Shown piece after piece: positions 40,892 to 48,772 of a stretch of 64,000 bases of DNA (the stretch's first letter is position 1; each line of letters starts with the position of its first letter). Under the pieces are notes generated by a model, which was not told the DNA's origin, ran no database searches, and saw only the letters and a list, made by a program, of their open reading frames with translations. The stretch lies in NCBI RefSeq assembly GCF_009707325.1, contig NZ_CP046103.1, forward strand, positions 4,288,744 to 4,352,743, given 5' to 3'. The position numbers and the translations under genes are program-made. The DNA is from Pseudomonas sp. IB20 (GTDB lineage Bacteria; Pseudomonadota; Gammaproteobacteria; Pseudomonadales; Pseudomonadaceae).

Positions 40892-42115
40892 TCAGTCGCG
40901 CACGTAAATGATTTCCGGACCGTCTTCATCATCCACATCTTCTTCGTCCCAGTCATCGTCGCCGATGTCATGGACCGACTTCACGCCGCTGCGGCGCAGG
41001 GCACGCTGGTCGTCCAGGGCCTGCAACTGGGCACGGGCTTCGTCTTCGATCTGCTGATCGAGCTCGGCCAGTTCTGCCTTGAATACCGGGTCGGCCGCCA
41101 GGCGGTCGGCGCGGTCTTCCAGGTAGCGCATGATGTCGCGGGTCAGGCGCTCGGTGCCTTCTTTGGCGATGGCCGAGATCACGTAGACCGGACCTTCCCA
41201 CTCCAGGCGGTCGACGATTTCCTTGACGCGCTCTTCGTGCTCTTCTTCCAGGATCTGGTCGCACTTGTTCAGCACCAACCAACGATCACGCTCGGCCAGG
41301 GCCGGGCTGAACTTGGTCAGTTCGCTGACGATCACTTCGGCGGCGTCCGGTGCACTGGTGTCATCCAGCGGCGCCATGTCGACGAGGTGCAGCAGCAAAC
41401 GGGTCCGCGACAAGTGCTTGAGGAAGCGAATCCCCAGGCCTGCGCCATCGGAAGCACCTTCGATCAGGCCGGGAATGTCGGCGATCACAAAGCTTTTCCA
41501 GCGGTCGACGCTGACCACGCCCAGGTTCGGCACCAGGGTGGTGAACGGGTAATCAGCGACTTTCGGCTTGGCGGCCGAGACCGAGCGGATGAAGGTACTT
41601 TTGCCGGCGTTCGGCAGGCCCAACAGGCCTACGTCTGCCAGTACTTTCATTTCCAGCTTGAGGTCACGCTGCTCGCCCGGCTTGCCCGGCGTGGTCTGGC
41701 GTGGAGCACGGTTGGTACTGGACTTGAATCGGGTGTTACCCAGACCGTGCCAGCCGCCCTGCACAACCATCAGCTTTTGGCCGGCCTTGGTCAGGTCTCC
41801 AATAACTTCCTGGGTGGCGGAGTCGATAATCGTGGTGCCGACCGGTACGCGCAGTACCATGTCTTCGCCTTTTTTACCGGTGCAGTCGGTGCTGCCGCCG
41901 TTGGAGCCACGCTCGGCATCGAAGTGCCGGGTGTAACGGTAGTCGACCAGGGTGTTGAGGTTTTCGTCGGCCATCATGTAGATGGAACCGCCGTCACCGC
42001 CGTCACCGCCGTTAGGGCCACCGTTTTCGATGAATTTTTCGCGACGGAAACTCATGCAACCGTTACCGCCGTCGCCTGCTTTTACTCGGATGGAAACTTC
42101 ATCAACGAACTTCAT
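40892..42115 (-). CDS. obgE: GTPase ObgE/CgtA
   Basis: An essential ribosome-associated GTPase, 407 residues. The glycine-rich Obg domain is at 1-158 (KAGDGGNGCMSFRREKF, NGGDGGDGGS), the G domain has GLPNAGKS (G1, about 166-173), DIPGL (G3) and NKCD (G4). A C-terminal acidic tail rich in Asp and Glu ends the protein, as in other gammaproteobacteria. It follows rpmA in the standard rplU-rpmA-obgE order, but a terminator lies between. Confidence 0.96.
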   Translation of the reverse strand: MKFVDEVSIRVKAGDGGNGCMSFRREKFIENGGPNGGDGGDGGSIYMMADENLNTLVDYRYTRHFDAERGSNGGSTDCTGKKGEDMVLRVPVGTTIIDSATQEVIGDLTKAGQKLMVVQGGWHGLGNTRFKSSTNRAPRQTTPGKPGEQRDLKLEMKVLADVGLLGLPNAGKSTFIRSVSAAKPKVADYPFTTLVPNLGVVSVDRWKSFVIADIPGLIEGASDGAGLGIRFLKHLSRTRLLLHLVDMAPLDDTSAPDAAEVIVSELTKFSPALAERDRWLVLNKCDQILEEEHEERVKEIVDRLEWEGPVYVISAIAKEGTERLTRDIMRYLEDRADRLAADPVFKAELAELDQQIEDEARAQLQALDDQRALRRSGVKSVHDIGDDDWDEEDVDDEDGPEIIYVRD

Positions 42116-42264
42116 AACAAAACGCCTCTCGTCGCATGGACGAGCTTAAGAAACCAAGACATAAGACTCTTGCAAAAATGAGCGCAGCGACCTCAAACAA
42201 CAACCGCTTATCCAGCGCCTGAGCCCATCACAAACAGCTTTGCAAGAGACTCACTCCACAAACG

Positions 42265-42294
42265 AAAAAGCCCCGTCGCGAGACAGGGCTTTTC
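42265..42294 (-). terminator. Terminator after rpmA
   Basis: AAAAAGCCC and GGGCTTTT arms with a short inner stem. It lies 15 bp past the rpmA stop and should end the rplU-rpmA transcript. Confidence 0.8.
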
Positions 42295-42308
42295 CAGCTA
42301 TCGCGCAA

Positions 42309-42566
42309 TTAAGCGGCGACAACGCTCACGTAACGGCGGTTGAACGCGCCTTTTACTTCAAACTTGATCACGCCTTCGATTTTAGCGAAGAGGGTGTGAT
42401 CTTTACCCATGCCAACACCGTAACCGGCGTGGAATTGGGTGCCGCGCTGACGCACGATGATGTTGCCCGGAATGATTTTCTGGCCGCCATACATCTTAAC
42501 GCCAAGGCGTTTGGCTTCTGAGTCGCGACCGTTACGGGTACTACCACCAGCTTTTTTGTGTGCCAT
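42309..42566 (-). CDS. rpmA: 50S ribosomal protein bL27
   Basis: 85 residues, start MAHKKAGGSTRNGRDSEAKRLGVK, the invariant L27 signature. The N-terminus reaches the peptidyl-transferase centre. It follows rplU by 34 bp. Confidence 0.97.
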   Translation of the reverse strand: MAHKKAGGSTRNGRDSEAKRLGVKMYGGQKIIPGNIIVRQRGTQFHAGYGVGMGKDHTLFAKIEGVIKFEVKGAFNRRYVSVVAA

Positions 42567-42600
42567 GAGTCAATTCTCCTAGTGAGGAATTAGGCTGAAA

Positions 42601-42915
42601 TTAAGCCTGAATACCGGTGATTTTGATCTCGGTGTACCACTGGCGGTGGCCCATACGCTTCATGTGGTGCTTACGACGACGGAACTTGATGATGCGGACT
42701 TTATCGTGACGACCTTGGGAGATCACTTCAGCCACAACGGTAGCGCCAGCAACAACTGGAGCGCCGATGTTCACGTCATCGCCATTGGCGACCAACAGAA
42801 CGCGATCAAAGGTAACGGATTCGCCGGTAGCGATTTCCAGTTTTTCGATCTTCAGGTATTCACCTGGGGCGACCTTGTATTGCTTGCCACCAGTAACAAT
42901 TACTGCGTACGACAT
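42601..42915 (-). CDS. rplU: 50S ribosomal protein bL21
   Basis: 104 residues (MSYAVIVTGGKQYKVAPGEYLKIEKL..., ending KFRRRKHHMKRMGHRQWYTEIKITGI), the standard L21 sequence. The ATG at 42915 matches the family; an upstream in-frame ATG at 43005 does not. Its promoter (TTGCAA-N17-TACAAT) is present twice because of a 138-bp tandem duplication upstream. Confidence 0.97.
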   Translation of the reverse strand: MSYAVIVTGGKQYKVAPGEYLKIEKLEIATGESVTFDRVLLVANGDDVNIGAPVVAGATVVAEVISQGRHDKVRIIKFRRRKHHMKRMGHRQWYTEIKITGIQA

Positions 42916-43046
42916 GGTATTTCTCCGATAATCCTGCTCACCCAGCGCTTTATAAGAAGAGGTATTGGCTGGCATGGCTGCATGGGATGGACGTCCCGAA
43001 TGCAATTGCGTAAGGCAGGTGCTGCCCAGGAAGTTCAGGGTGCGCG

Positions 43047-43075
43047 ATTGTACGCAAGGTAAATGGGTGTTGCAA
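43047..43075 (-). promoter_or_regulatory. rplU-rpmA promoter, proximal copy
   Basis: On the minus strand TTGCAA, 17 bases, TACAAT: a near-consensus sigma-70 promoter, about 130 bp before the rplU start. Confidence 0.75.
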
Positions 43076-43093
43076 GAGGCCGTCTATCGCGCC

Positions 43094-43122
43094 TTGACAC
43101 TCGAAGGCCTGGGTCCTAGCAT
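43094..43122 (+). promoter_or_regulatory. ispB promoter, distal copy
   Basis: TTGACA, 17 bases, TAGCAT. It is identical to the proximal copy 138 bp downstream. Confidence 0.65.
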
Positions 43123-43184
43123 GCCGCGCAACCCTTCTGGAGCGACTGTCGCTGATGCAACGCCCAGGAAGTTCAGGGTGCGCG

Positions 43185-43213
43185 ATTGTACGCAAGGTAA
43201 ATGGGTGTTGCAA
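43185..43213 (-). promoter_or_regulatory. rplU-rpmA promoter, distal copy
   Basis: Second TTGCAA-N17-TACAAT on the minus strand, created by the duplication. Confidence 0.7.
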
Positions 43214-43231
43214 GAGGCCGTCTATCGCGCC

Positions 43232-43260
43232 TTGACACTCGAAGGCCTGGGTCCTAGCAT
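43232..43260 (+). promoter_or_regulatory. ispB promoter, proximal copy
   Basis: TTGACA, 17 bases, TAGCAT, ending 32 bp before the ispB ATG. Confidence 0.7.
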
Positions 43261-43292
43261 GCCGCGCAACCCTTCTGGAGCGACTGTCGCTG

Positions 43293-44261
43293 ATGCAACC
43301 CCAAGCTTTCTACCGCGCGGTCGCGGACGATTTTAGCGCCGTCGACGGCATCATCAAGCAGCAGCTGACGTCTAAAGTGCCGCTGGTCTCCAAAATTGGC
43401 GACTACATTACGTCGGCGGGCGGCAAACGCCTGCGTCCTTTATTAGTGTTGCTGTGTGGCAAAGCCCTGGGCCGCGAAGGCGATGACCTGCGCCTGCTGG
43501 CCGCCACAATCGAATTTTTGCACACTGCCACCCTGCTGCATGACGACGTGGTCGACATGTCCGGCATGCGCCGTGGTCGCGAAACCGCCAACGCCATGTG
43601 GGGCAATGCCCCAAGCGTGCTGGTAGGTGATTTCCTGTACTCGCGCTCGTTTGAAATGATGGTCGAACTGGGCTCGATGCCGGTGATGAAGATTCTTTCA
43701 CAGGCCACCCGCATCATCGCCGAAGGCGAAGTGTTGCAACTGTCGAAGGTTCGCGACGCCAGCACCACCGAAGAAACCTACATGGAAGTGATTCGCGGCA
43801 AAACCGCGATGCTCTTCGAAGCCTCGACCCACAGCGCCGCCGCCTTGTGCGGTGCCACTGCCGAACAAGCAGAAGCCCTGCGCACCTTCGGTGATCACCT
43901 GGGCGTGGCATTCCAACTGGTCGACGACCTGCTCGACTACAAGGGCGACGCCGAAACCCTGGGCAAAAACGTCGGTGACGATTTGGCCGAAGGCAAACCG
44001 ACCTTGCCACTGATCTACACCATGCGCGAAGGCACGCCGGAACAGGCCGCCTTGGTGCGCAAGGCGATCCAGAAAGGCGGGATCGAAGACTTGGAAGCCA
44101 TCCGCGCAGCCGTCGAAGCCTCGGGCTCCCTGGAGTACACCGCGCAACTGGCGCGTGATTATGTAGCCCGAGCCATTAAGTGCCTGGAAGCCCTGCCTGC
44201 CAGCGAATACCGGGACGCTCTGGTTGAGCTGAGCGAATTCGCGGTCGCGCGTACGCACTGA
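43293..44261 (+). CDS. ispB: Octaprenyl diphosphate synthase IspB
   Basis: A 322-residue trans-prenyltransferase that makes the ubiquinone side chain from farnesyl diphosphate and isopentenyl diphosphate. The first aspartate-rich motif is in LLHDDVVD (about 83-90) and the second in FQLVDDLLDYKGD (about 208-220). The GGKRLRPLL and GKPTLPLIY segments are typical. The divergent rplU-rpmA pair is the normal neighbour. The actual side-chain length (Q9 in Pseudomonas) cannot be read directly. Confidence 0.94.
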   Translation: MQPQAFYRAVADDFSAVDGIIKQQLTSKVPLVSKIGDYITSAGGKRLRPLLVLLCGKALGREGDDLRLLAATIEFLHTATLLHDDVVDMSGMRRGRETANAMWGNAPSVLVGDFLYSRSFEMMVELGSMPVMKILSQATRIIAEGEVLQLSKVRDASTTEETYMEVIRGKTAMLFEASTHSAAALCGATAEQAEALRTFGDHLGVAFQLVDDLLDYKGDAETLGKNVGDDLAEGKPTLPLIYTMREGTPEQAALVRKAIQKGGIEDLEAIRAAVEASGSLEYTAQLARDYVARAIKCLEALPASEYRDALVELSEFAVARTH

Positions 44262-44275
44262 TTCGGCGCTGATTA

Positions 44276-44329
44276 ATGTGGGAGCGGGTGCTCGCGAAGG
44301 TGGGGACACGTTCGCACCCGCTCCCACAT
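44276..44329. repeat. REP-variant palindrome after ispB
   Basis: ATGTGGGAGCGGGTGCTCGC and an opposing GCACCCGCTCCCACAT arm. It is a different REP class from the GTGGGAGCTGGC type seen elsewhere in this window. Confidence 0.7.
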
Positions 44330-44421
44330 TTAGACCTTATTACCACTTCACGACCCCGCCCGCGCCACAAAACCCTATATAATGTGCGACTTTAGCCAAT
44401 CCTGACTTTCAAGGAGCCTTA

Positions 44422-44763
44422 GTGAGCACGTTGCCACCCTGCCCAAAATGCAATTCCGAATACACCTACGAAGACGGCGCCCAGCTGATCTGCCCGGAAT
44501 GCGCCCATGAGTGGTCCGCCAATGGCGAGGCCGAAGCAGCCGGCGATGAAACCGTGAAGAAAGACTCTGTAGGCAACGTCCTGCAGGACGGCGACACCAT
44601 CACCGTGATCAAAGACCTCAAGGTCAAAGGTACGTCCCTGGTGGTCAAGGTCGGCACCAAGGTCAAGAATATCCGCCTGTGCGATGGCGATCACGATATC
44701 GATTGCAAGATCGACGGTATCGGCCCGATGAAACTCAAGTCCGAGTTCGTGCGCAAGGTCTGA
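44422..44763 (+). CDS. yjdM: Zinc-ribbon protein YjdM (PhnA family)
   Basis: A 113-residue protein with an N-terminal zinc ribbon (CPKC at 8-11 and CPEC at about 26-29) and the YjdM/PhnA beta domain (DGDTITVIKDLKVKG...). The start is GTG at 44422 with AAGGAG upstream. Despite the PhnA name the E. coli homologue is not part of phosphonate uptake; its function is unclear. Confidence 0.92.
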   Translation: MSTLPPCPKCNSEYTYEDGAQLICPECAHEWSANGEAEAAGDETVKKDSVGNVLQDGDTITVIKDLKVKGTSLVVKVGTKVKNIRLCDGDHDIDCKIDGIGPMKLKSEFVRKV

Positions 44764-44879
44764 ACCTGCTGCATCCATCCCGCGCCCGCCGCGGGATGGC
44801 GTTTTGCCCTCTCCGTTGACCGAACACAATATCCACACAGAAAAACCCAGAAATTGCCAATAGGCACTTGCTATTCTAC

Positions 44880-44899
44880 GAATAAGAATTATTCTCATT
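44880..44899. promoter_or_regulatory. Fur box upstream of the PA4570-like gene
   Basis: GAATAAGAATTATTCTCATT, which fits the GATAATGATAATCATTATC Fur operator well. It lies 25 bp before the start codon. Confidence 0.65.
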
Positions 44900-44923
44900 G
44901 AAACCCATCAAGGAGAACCACTC

Positions 44924-45181
44924 ATGACTTATTTGATAGATGCCTGGCTGGACCGCCCACACCCTTACCTGCGAATCCTGCATCGGGAAACCGGGGAAGT
45001 CTGTGCTGTGCTGGAAGAAGAAGCGCTGAATGAACTGCAGGATCAGGGCGACCTGGACGTCAACGGCCTAAGTTCCAGTGAGCCTGGGGTGCTCAAGGAA
45101 GTGGTACGTAATTTGTTTCTGTTCTGCTATGCCCGAGCGTTGCGCCCGGCCACGGAGCTCAATGGCAAGTTCCATCCATGA
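44924..45181 (+). CDS. Iron-regulated small protein, PA4570-like
   Basis: An 85-residue protein (MTYLIDAWLDRPHPYLRILHRETGEVCAVLEE...) similar to P. aeruginosa PA4570, which lies in the same rplU/ispB neighbourhood and is strongly induced by iron starvation. The function is unknown. A Fur box sits 25 bp upstream and AAGGAG precedes the ATG, so derepression under low iron is expected. Confidence 0.85.
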   Translation: MTYLIDAWLDRPHPYLRILHRETGEVCAVLEEEALNELQDQGDLDVNGLSSSEPGVLKEVVRNLFLFCYARALRPATELNGKFHP

Positions 45182-45212
45182 ACGACCACGCAAAACCTGA
45201 ATGCACCGGCTC

Positions 45213-45302
45213 TATGTGGGAGCCAGGCTTGCCCGCGATATAGACGACTCGGTCAAACCTGCTACCGAGGTGATGCTATCGCAGGCAAGCCAGCTCCCAC
45301 AT
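45213..45302. repeat. Inverted REP pair between the PA4570-like gene and fklB
   Basis: ATGTGGGAGCCAGGCTTGCC and the opposing GGCAAGCCAGCTCCCACAT, about 50 bp apart, between convergent genes. Confidence 0.8.
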
Positions 45303-45328
45303 GAAGCCGACGCCAGTGCTACCAGGCC

Positions 45329-45946
45329 TTACAGTACGTCGAGCAACTCGACGTCGAACACTAGAACGCTGTGCGGCGGGATGCTGCCAACGCCTTGAGC
45401 GCCGTAAGCCAGTTCGCTCGGCACGTACAGACGCCATTTGCTGCCGGCATTCATCAGTTGCAGGGCTTCGGTCCAGCCAGCGATCACGCCGCCAACCGGG
45501 AATTCTGCAGGCTGGCCGCGCTCGTAGGAGCTGTCGAACACAGTGCCGTCGATCAGGGTGCCGTGGTAGTGGGTACGCACTTGGTCTTCACGGCTCGGCT
45601 TGGCGCCTGTACCTGCAGTCAGCACTTCAAATTGCAGGCCGGAAGCCAGGGTGGTGATGCCATCACGCTTGGCGTTTTCAGCCAGGAAGGCAAGGCCAGC
45701 GCCAGCAGCGGCTTCAGCCTTGGCAGCCGCTTCGGCTTGCATGATTTCGCGGATAACTTTGAAGCTGGCCGCCATCTGCTCTTGGTCAACGCGGCTTGGC
45801 TTGCCGTCGAACGCGTCGGTCAGGCCGGCCAGGATGGCGTCAATGCTCACGCCCGGTGGCGGGTTGTCGCGCAGTTGGTCGCCCAACTGACGGCCGATAC
45901 CGTAGCTGACGCGGGTTTCGTCGGTGGACAGATTAACTTCGGACAT
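45329..45946 (-). CDS. fklB: FKBP-type peptidyl-prolyl isomerase FklB
   Basis: A 205-residue isomerase with the FkpA/FklB-type dimerisation domain (about 1-95, Gln/Glu/Ala-rich) and a C-terminal FKBP domain (VRTHYHGTLIDGTVFDSSYERGQPAEFPVGGVIAGWTEAL, ending LVFDVELLDV). No signal peptide is present, as in FklB. The ATG at 45946 gives MSEVNLST; the open frame upstream is not homologous. Confidence 0.93.
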   Translation of the reverse strand: MSEVNLSTDETRVSYGIGRQLGDQLRDNPPPGVSIDAILAGLTDAFDGKPSRVDQEQMAASFKVIREIMQAEAAAKAEAAAGAGLAFLAENAKRDGITTLASGLQFEVLTAGTGAKPSREDQVRTHYHGTLIDGTVFDSSYERGQPAEFPVGGVIAGWTEALQLMNAGSKWRLYVPSELAYGAQGVGSIPPHSVLVFDVELLDVL

Positions 45947-46212
45947 GAAGAGGCTCCGCTGTAGGGCAGCACGGTGTCCCGTGCCATCCAAAACTAAAAG
46001 GGCCAGCAGACTAGCACACAAGACCGGCCTCTGATCAGCCCCCTGCCCCGGCTACCAGAGTGCCAGGTCGATAGCGATGGCGACCCCTCGTCACACCTGT
46101 AAGAAAAGTACTTCAGAATCATCGCTTGCCGCCGATACAGCGCTACACACAATTGGCTGGCTCAAACAACAACACCGTCCAGCAGACAGACATCACTCTT
46201 GCGGAGCATTCG

Positions 46213-48132
46213 ATGAATAGCTGGTTCGGCAACATCAGCGTCAACCTCAAACTCGGCCTGGGCTTCGGCCTGGTGCTGGTCCTCACCTCGATCCTGGCCC
46301 TGACGGGCTGGACCAGCCTGGGCAGCCTGATCGACCGTAGCAACTGGATGAGCGACATCACCCAGCTCAACGCCTCGCTGACCAAGCTGCGCATCGTGCG
46401 TTTGCAATACATGCTGGCCAACGGCGACGAAGCCGTGGCGCAGAACGTACAAACCAGCCTCGACGCCTTCGCCGCCCAGCAACAGACGCTGCTGGACAGC
46501 TTCAATAGCCCGGAAAACCGCAAGCTGCTCACCGACCAGAAAGCCGTCATCACCGCTTACCAACAGTCGCTGAACAAAATGCGCGAGGCCTACCGTAACG
46601 GCAACGCCGCGCGCCAGGTCATGGGCGACAAGGCCGACATCGCCAACGCCCAGATCGACGCCCTGGAAACCAATGTGCAGCAGATGCCCGACAGCCCGGA
46701 GCGCTTCACCCAGTACCAGGCCGTCACTCACGCCAAAGAAGAATTCCAGTTGGGCCGCTACGAAGTGCGCGGTTACACCAATAGTCCCAGTGCAGAAACC
46801 GAAGCCCGCGCCGCGGCACAGATTGAAAAAGCCATCAGTGGTTTGAAAAATCTCAGCGCCGCATTCGGCACCAGCCAACAAAGCGCTTTGACCTCACTGG
46901 AAACGGCACTCGGCGCCTATCGCAGCGCCGTACAAAGCTACAAGGCGGCCAACGCCAACATCGTCAGCGCACGCGCCGAAATGACCACCCAAGGTGCGGA
47001 TATCGTCACCATCAGCGACAAGCTGTACGACATCCAGCTCGAACGCCGTGACGTTGAAAGCGCCCAGGCCCGTAGCCTGCAACTGATCAGCACGTTGCTG
47101 GCTTTGCTGGTCGGCATCATTGCTGCCTGGGTAATTACCCGCCAGATCACTCGCCCGATCCAGGAAACCCTGGCCGTGGTGGAGCGCATTGCCTCCGGCG
47201 ACCTGAGCCACAACATCCAAGTGACCCGTCGTGATGAACTGGGCGTGTTGCAACAAGGCATCCAGCGCATGGGCACCACCCTGCGTGAATTGATCAGCGG
47301 TATTCGCGACGGCGTGACCCAGATAGCCAGCGCTGCCGAAGAGCTGTCGGCCGTCACCGAGCAGACCAGTGCCGGCGTCAACAGCCAGAAGATCGAGACC
47401 GATCAAGTCGCCACGGCGATGCACGAAATGACTGCCACCGTGCAGGAAGTCGCACGCAATGCTGAACAAGCATCGCTGGCCGCTGCCGATGCCGATGGCC
47501 AAGCCCGCGCGGGCGACAAAGTGGTGGCCGAGGCCATCGCCCAGATCGAACGCCTGGCCGCTGAGGTGGCGCGCTCCACCGACGCCATGACGCACCTGCA
47601 ACAAGAGAGCAACAAGATCGGCAGCGTGATGGATGTGATCAAGGCCGTGGCCGAGCAGACCAACCTGCTGGCGCTCAACGCCGCGATTGAAGCGGCGCGT
47701 GCCGGTGAAGCCGGTCGTGGGTTTGCCGTGGTCGCCGACGAAGTCCGTGGCCTGGCCCAACGCACCCAAAAATCCACCGAAGAAATCGAAGGCCTGGTGG
47801 CGGGTTTGCAGAACGGCACCCAACAAGTGGCCACCGTGATGAACAACAGCCGCAGCCTCACCGACAGCAGCGTCGAACTGACGCGCAAGGCGGGTGTGTC
47901 ACTGGAAAACATCACCCGTACGGTGTCGAACATCCAGTCGATGAACCAGCAGATTGCTGCGGCGGCCGAGCAGCAAAGCGCCGTGGCTGAAGAGATCAGC
48001 CGCAGCATTGTGAACGTGCGTGATGTGTCGGAGCAGACCGCAACGGCAAGTGACGAGACAGCGAAGTCGAGTGTGGAACTGGCGCGTTTGGGCAGCCAGT
48101 TGCAGCAGATGGTCAGTCATTTCCGGGTTTAA
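46213..48132 (+). CDS. Methyl-accepting chemotaxis protein, four-helix-bundle sensor
   Basis: A 639-residue chemoreceptor. One transmembrane helix is near residues 12-34, a periplasmic helical sensor (about 38-290, TarH/HBM-like), a second transmembrane helix at about 295-315, then HAMP (ITRPIQETLAVVERIASGDLSHN) and the cytoplasmic signalling hairpin (EQTNLLALNAAIEAARAGEAGRGFAVVADEVRGLAQRT). The length of the periplasmic domain, about 250 residues, suits an HBM-type sensor that binds small acids or amines, but the ligand is unknown. Upstream, 266 bp hold no gene. The ATG at 46213 follows GCGGAG. Confidence 0.92.
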   Translation: MNSWFGNISVNLKLGLGFGLVLVLTSILALTGWTSLGSLIDRSNWMSDITQLNASLTKLRIVRLQYMLANGDEAVAQNVQTSLDAFAAQQQTLLDSFNSPENRKLLTDQKAVITAYQQSLNKMREAYRNGNAARQVMGDKADIANAQIDALETNVQQMPDSPERFTQYQAVTHAKEEFQLGRYEVRGYTNSPSAETEARAAAQIEKAISGLKNLSAAFGTSQQSALTSLETALGAYRSAVQSYKAANANIVSARAEMTTQGADIVTISDKLYDIQLERRDVESAQARSLQLISTLLALLVGIIAAWVITRQITRPIQETLAVVERIASGDLSHNIQVTRRDELGVLQQGIQRMGTTLRELISGIRDGVTQIASAAEELSAVTEQTSAGVNSQKIETDQVATAMHEMTATVQEVARNAEQASLAAADADGQARAGDKVVAEAIAQIERLAAEVARSTDAMTHLQQESNKIGSVMDVIKAVAEQTNLLALNAAIEAARAGEAGRGFAVVADEVRGLAQRTQKSTEEIEGLVAGLQNGTQQVATVMNNSRSLTDSSVELTRKAGVSLENITRTVSNIQSMNQQIAAAAEQQSAVAEEISRSIVNVRDVSEQTATASDETAKSSVELARLGSQLQQMVSHFRV

Positions 48133-48169
48133 AAAACCAAAAAGCCGCCTCGATTTAAGCCGAGGCGGC
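48131..48169 (-). terminator. Terminator of the 32-codon gene
   Basis: GCCGCCTCG (48144-48152) and CGAGGCGGC (48161-48169). On the minus strand the stem is followed by TTTTTGGTTTTTT. It lies 16 bp past the small ORF stop; the plus strand lacks a T-run. Confidence 0.8.
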
Positions 48170-48184
48170 GCCACGTCTCAGACC

Positions 48185-48283
48185 TTACAGGTCATCAAAG
48201 CTGTCCCGCAGGAATGTCCACACGTGATAAACACGCAGGGCATTCACTACGAGGTTCCACGTACGTCGTGCAAACTTAGACAT
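48185..48283 (-). CDS. Unannotated 32-residue small protein
   Basis: On the minus strand AAGGAGGG stands 9 bases before an ATG at 48283. The frame gives 32 residues starting MSKFARRTWN, then LVVNALRVYHVWTFLRDSFD, ending DL, with a TAA at 48185-48187, followed at once by a strong terminator. A second purine-rich site (AGGAGGTAAGG) lies 25 bp further upstream. The peptide is basic at the N-terminus, with a central amphipathic/aromatic helix and an acidic end; membrane association is plausible. I do not recognise a family. A type I toxin, a membrane-associated regulator or a leader peptide are all possible. Confidence 0.55.
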   Translation of the reverse strand: MSKFARRTWNLVVNALRVYHVWTFLRDSFDDL

Positions 48284-48722
48284 ACTCGGCCCTCCTTGAG
48301 TTGGGCCTTACCTCCTGCGCACTTACCGGAACACGTGAGCCTTCAGACGCAGGTCGATGCGTCCTTTGAGGTGGCCGGGCTAATGGCCCTTCCGCATCAA
48401 TCCGGCACGGATTACTAGCCCGTGGCGGTCGGTCCAGAATTCGCGCGCATACCCGGCTCACCTAAAAAGCGACAAACGCAGAATGGGGAAGATCCTAACC
48501 AACATTCCCGTCTAAGGTGTGTCGAGCAGTGGTCAAATATCCAGTATCGCCTGATAGATTCATCGCAAGCTTTTGCAGTCAAATCAAGCAAGAGAAAGGA
48601 TGCCTAAAGTGACCATGCTGGCCATCATTCCGTCTTGCGTGATGACATGACCAGCGGTAGTATCCGACTGCGGGTCGATGCGTCTTTTGAGATAGCAACC
48701 CCAGCCGAAAACTGGGTTTGCA
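48284..48722. other. Leader/intergenic region with a repeated hairpin
   Basis: No convincing further gene. A perfect hairpin GACGCA-GGTCGA-TGCGTC lies at 48346-48363 and a related copy (GACTGCGGGTCGATGCGTC) at 48666-48684; the shared core with the following TTTGAG matches at 18 of 20 bases. On the minus strand both would be in the leader of the 32-codon gene if the promoter lies near 48720. A 61-codon frame at 48276-48461 and a 16-codon frame starting at 48600 are too weak to call. Confidence 0.4.
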
Positions 48723-48756
48723 ATAAAAAACCGCCCTACTAAGGCGGTTTTTTATT
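48723..48756. terminator. Terminator after the VOC gene
   Basis: AATAAAAAACCGCC and GGCGGTTTTTTATT arms around CTACTAA. It lies 17 bp past the VOC stop on the minus strand and could act in both directions. Confidence 0.85.
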
Positions 48757-48772
48757 GCCTGCAATTTACCCA

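Larger units (their letters stand above)
43024..43299. repeat. Perfect 138-bp tandem duplication of the rplU/ispB divergent promoter region
   Basis: Copies at 43024-43161 and 43162-43299 are identical by eye with no spacer. Each holds a minus-strand promoter for rplU and a plus-strand promoter, leader and ATG for ispB. The second copy's ATG (43293) is the true ispB start; the copy at 43155 opens only a 26-codon frame. Confidence 0.97.

Noticed and set aside
42965..43336. Plus-strand frame with two identical 46-residue repeats upstream of ispB
   Set aside because: The repeat comes from the 138-bp DNA duplication (divisible by three); the sequence is promoter and leader, and the frame differs from that of ispB.
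48276..48461. 61-codon minus-strand frame overlapping the start of the 32-codon gene
   Set aside because: Starts at a weak GTG and is Arg/Pro-rich low-complexity; coupling to the small gene is possible but not supported.
48600..48650. 16-codon plus-strand frame (MPKVTMLAII...) after AAGG
   Set aside because: The AAGG directly abuts the ATG, and there is no terminator that would suit it alone.
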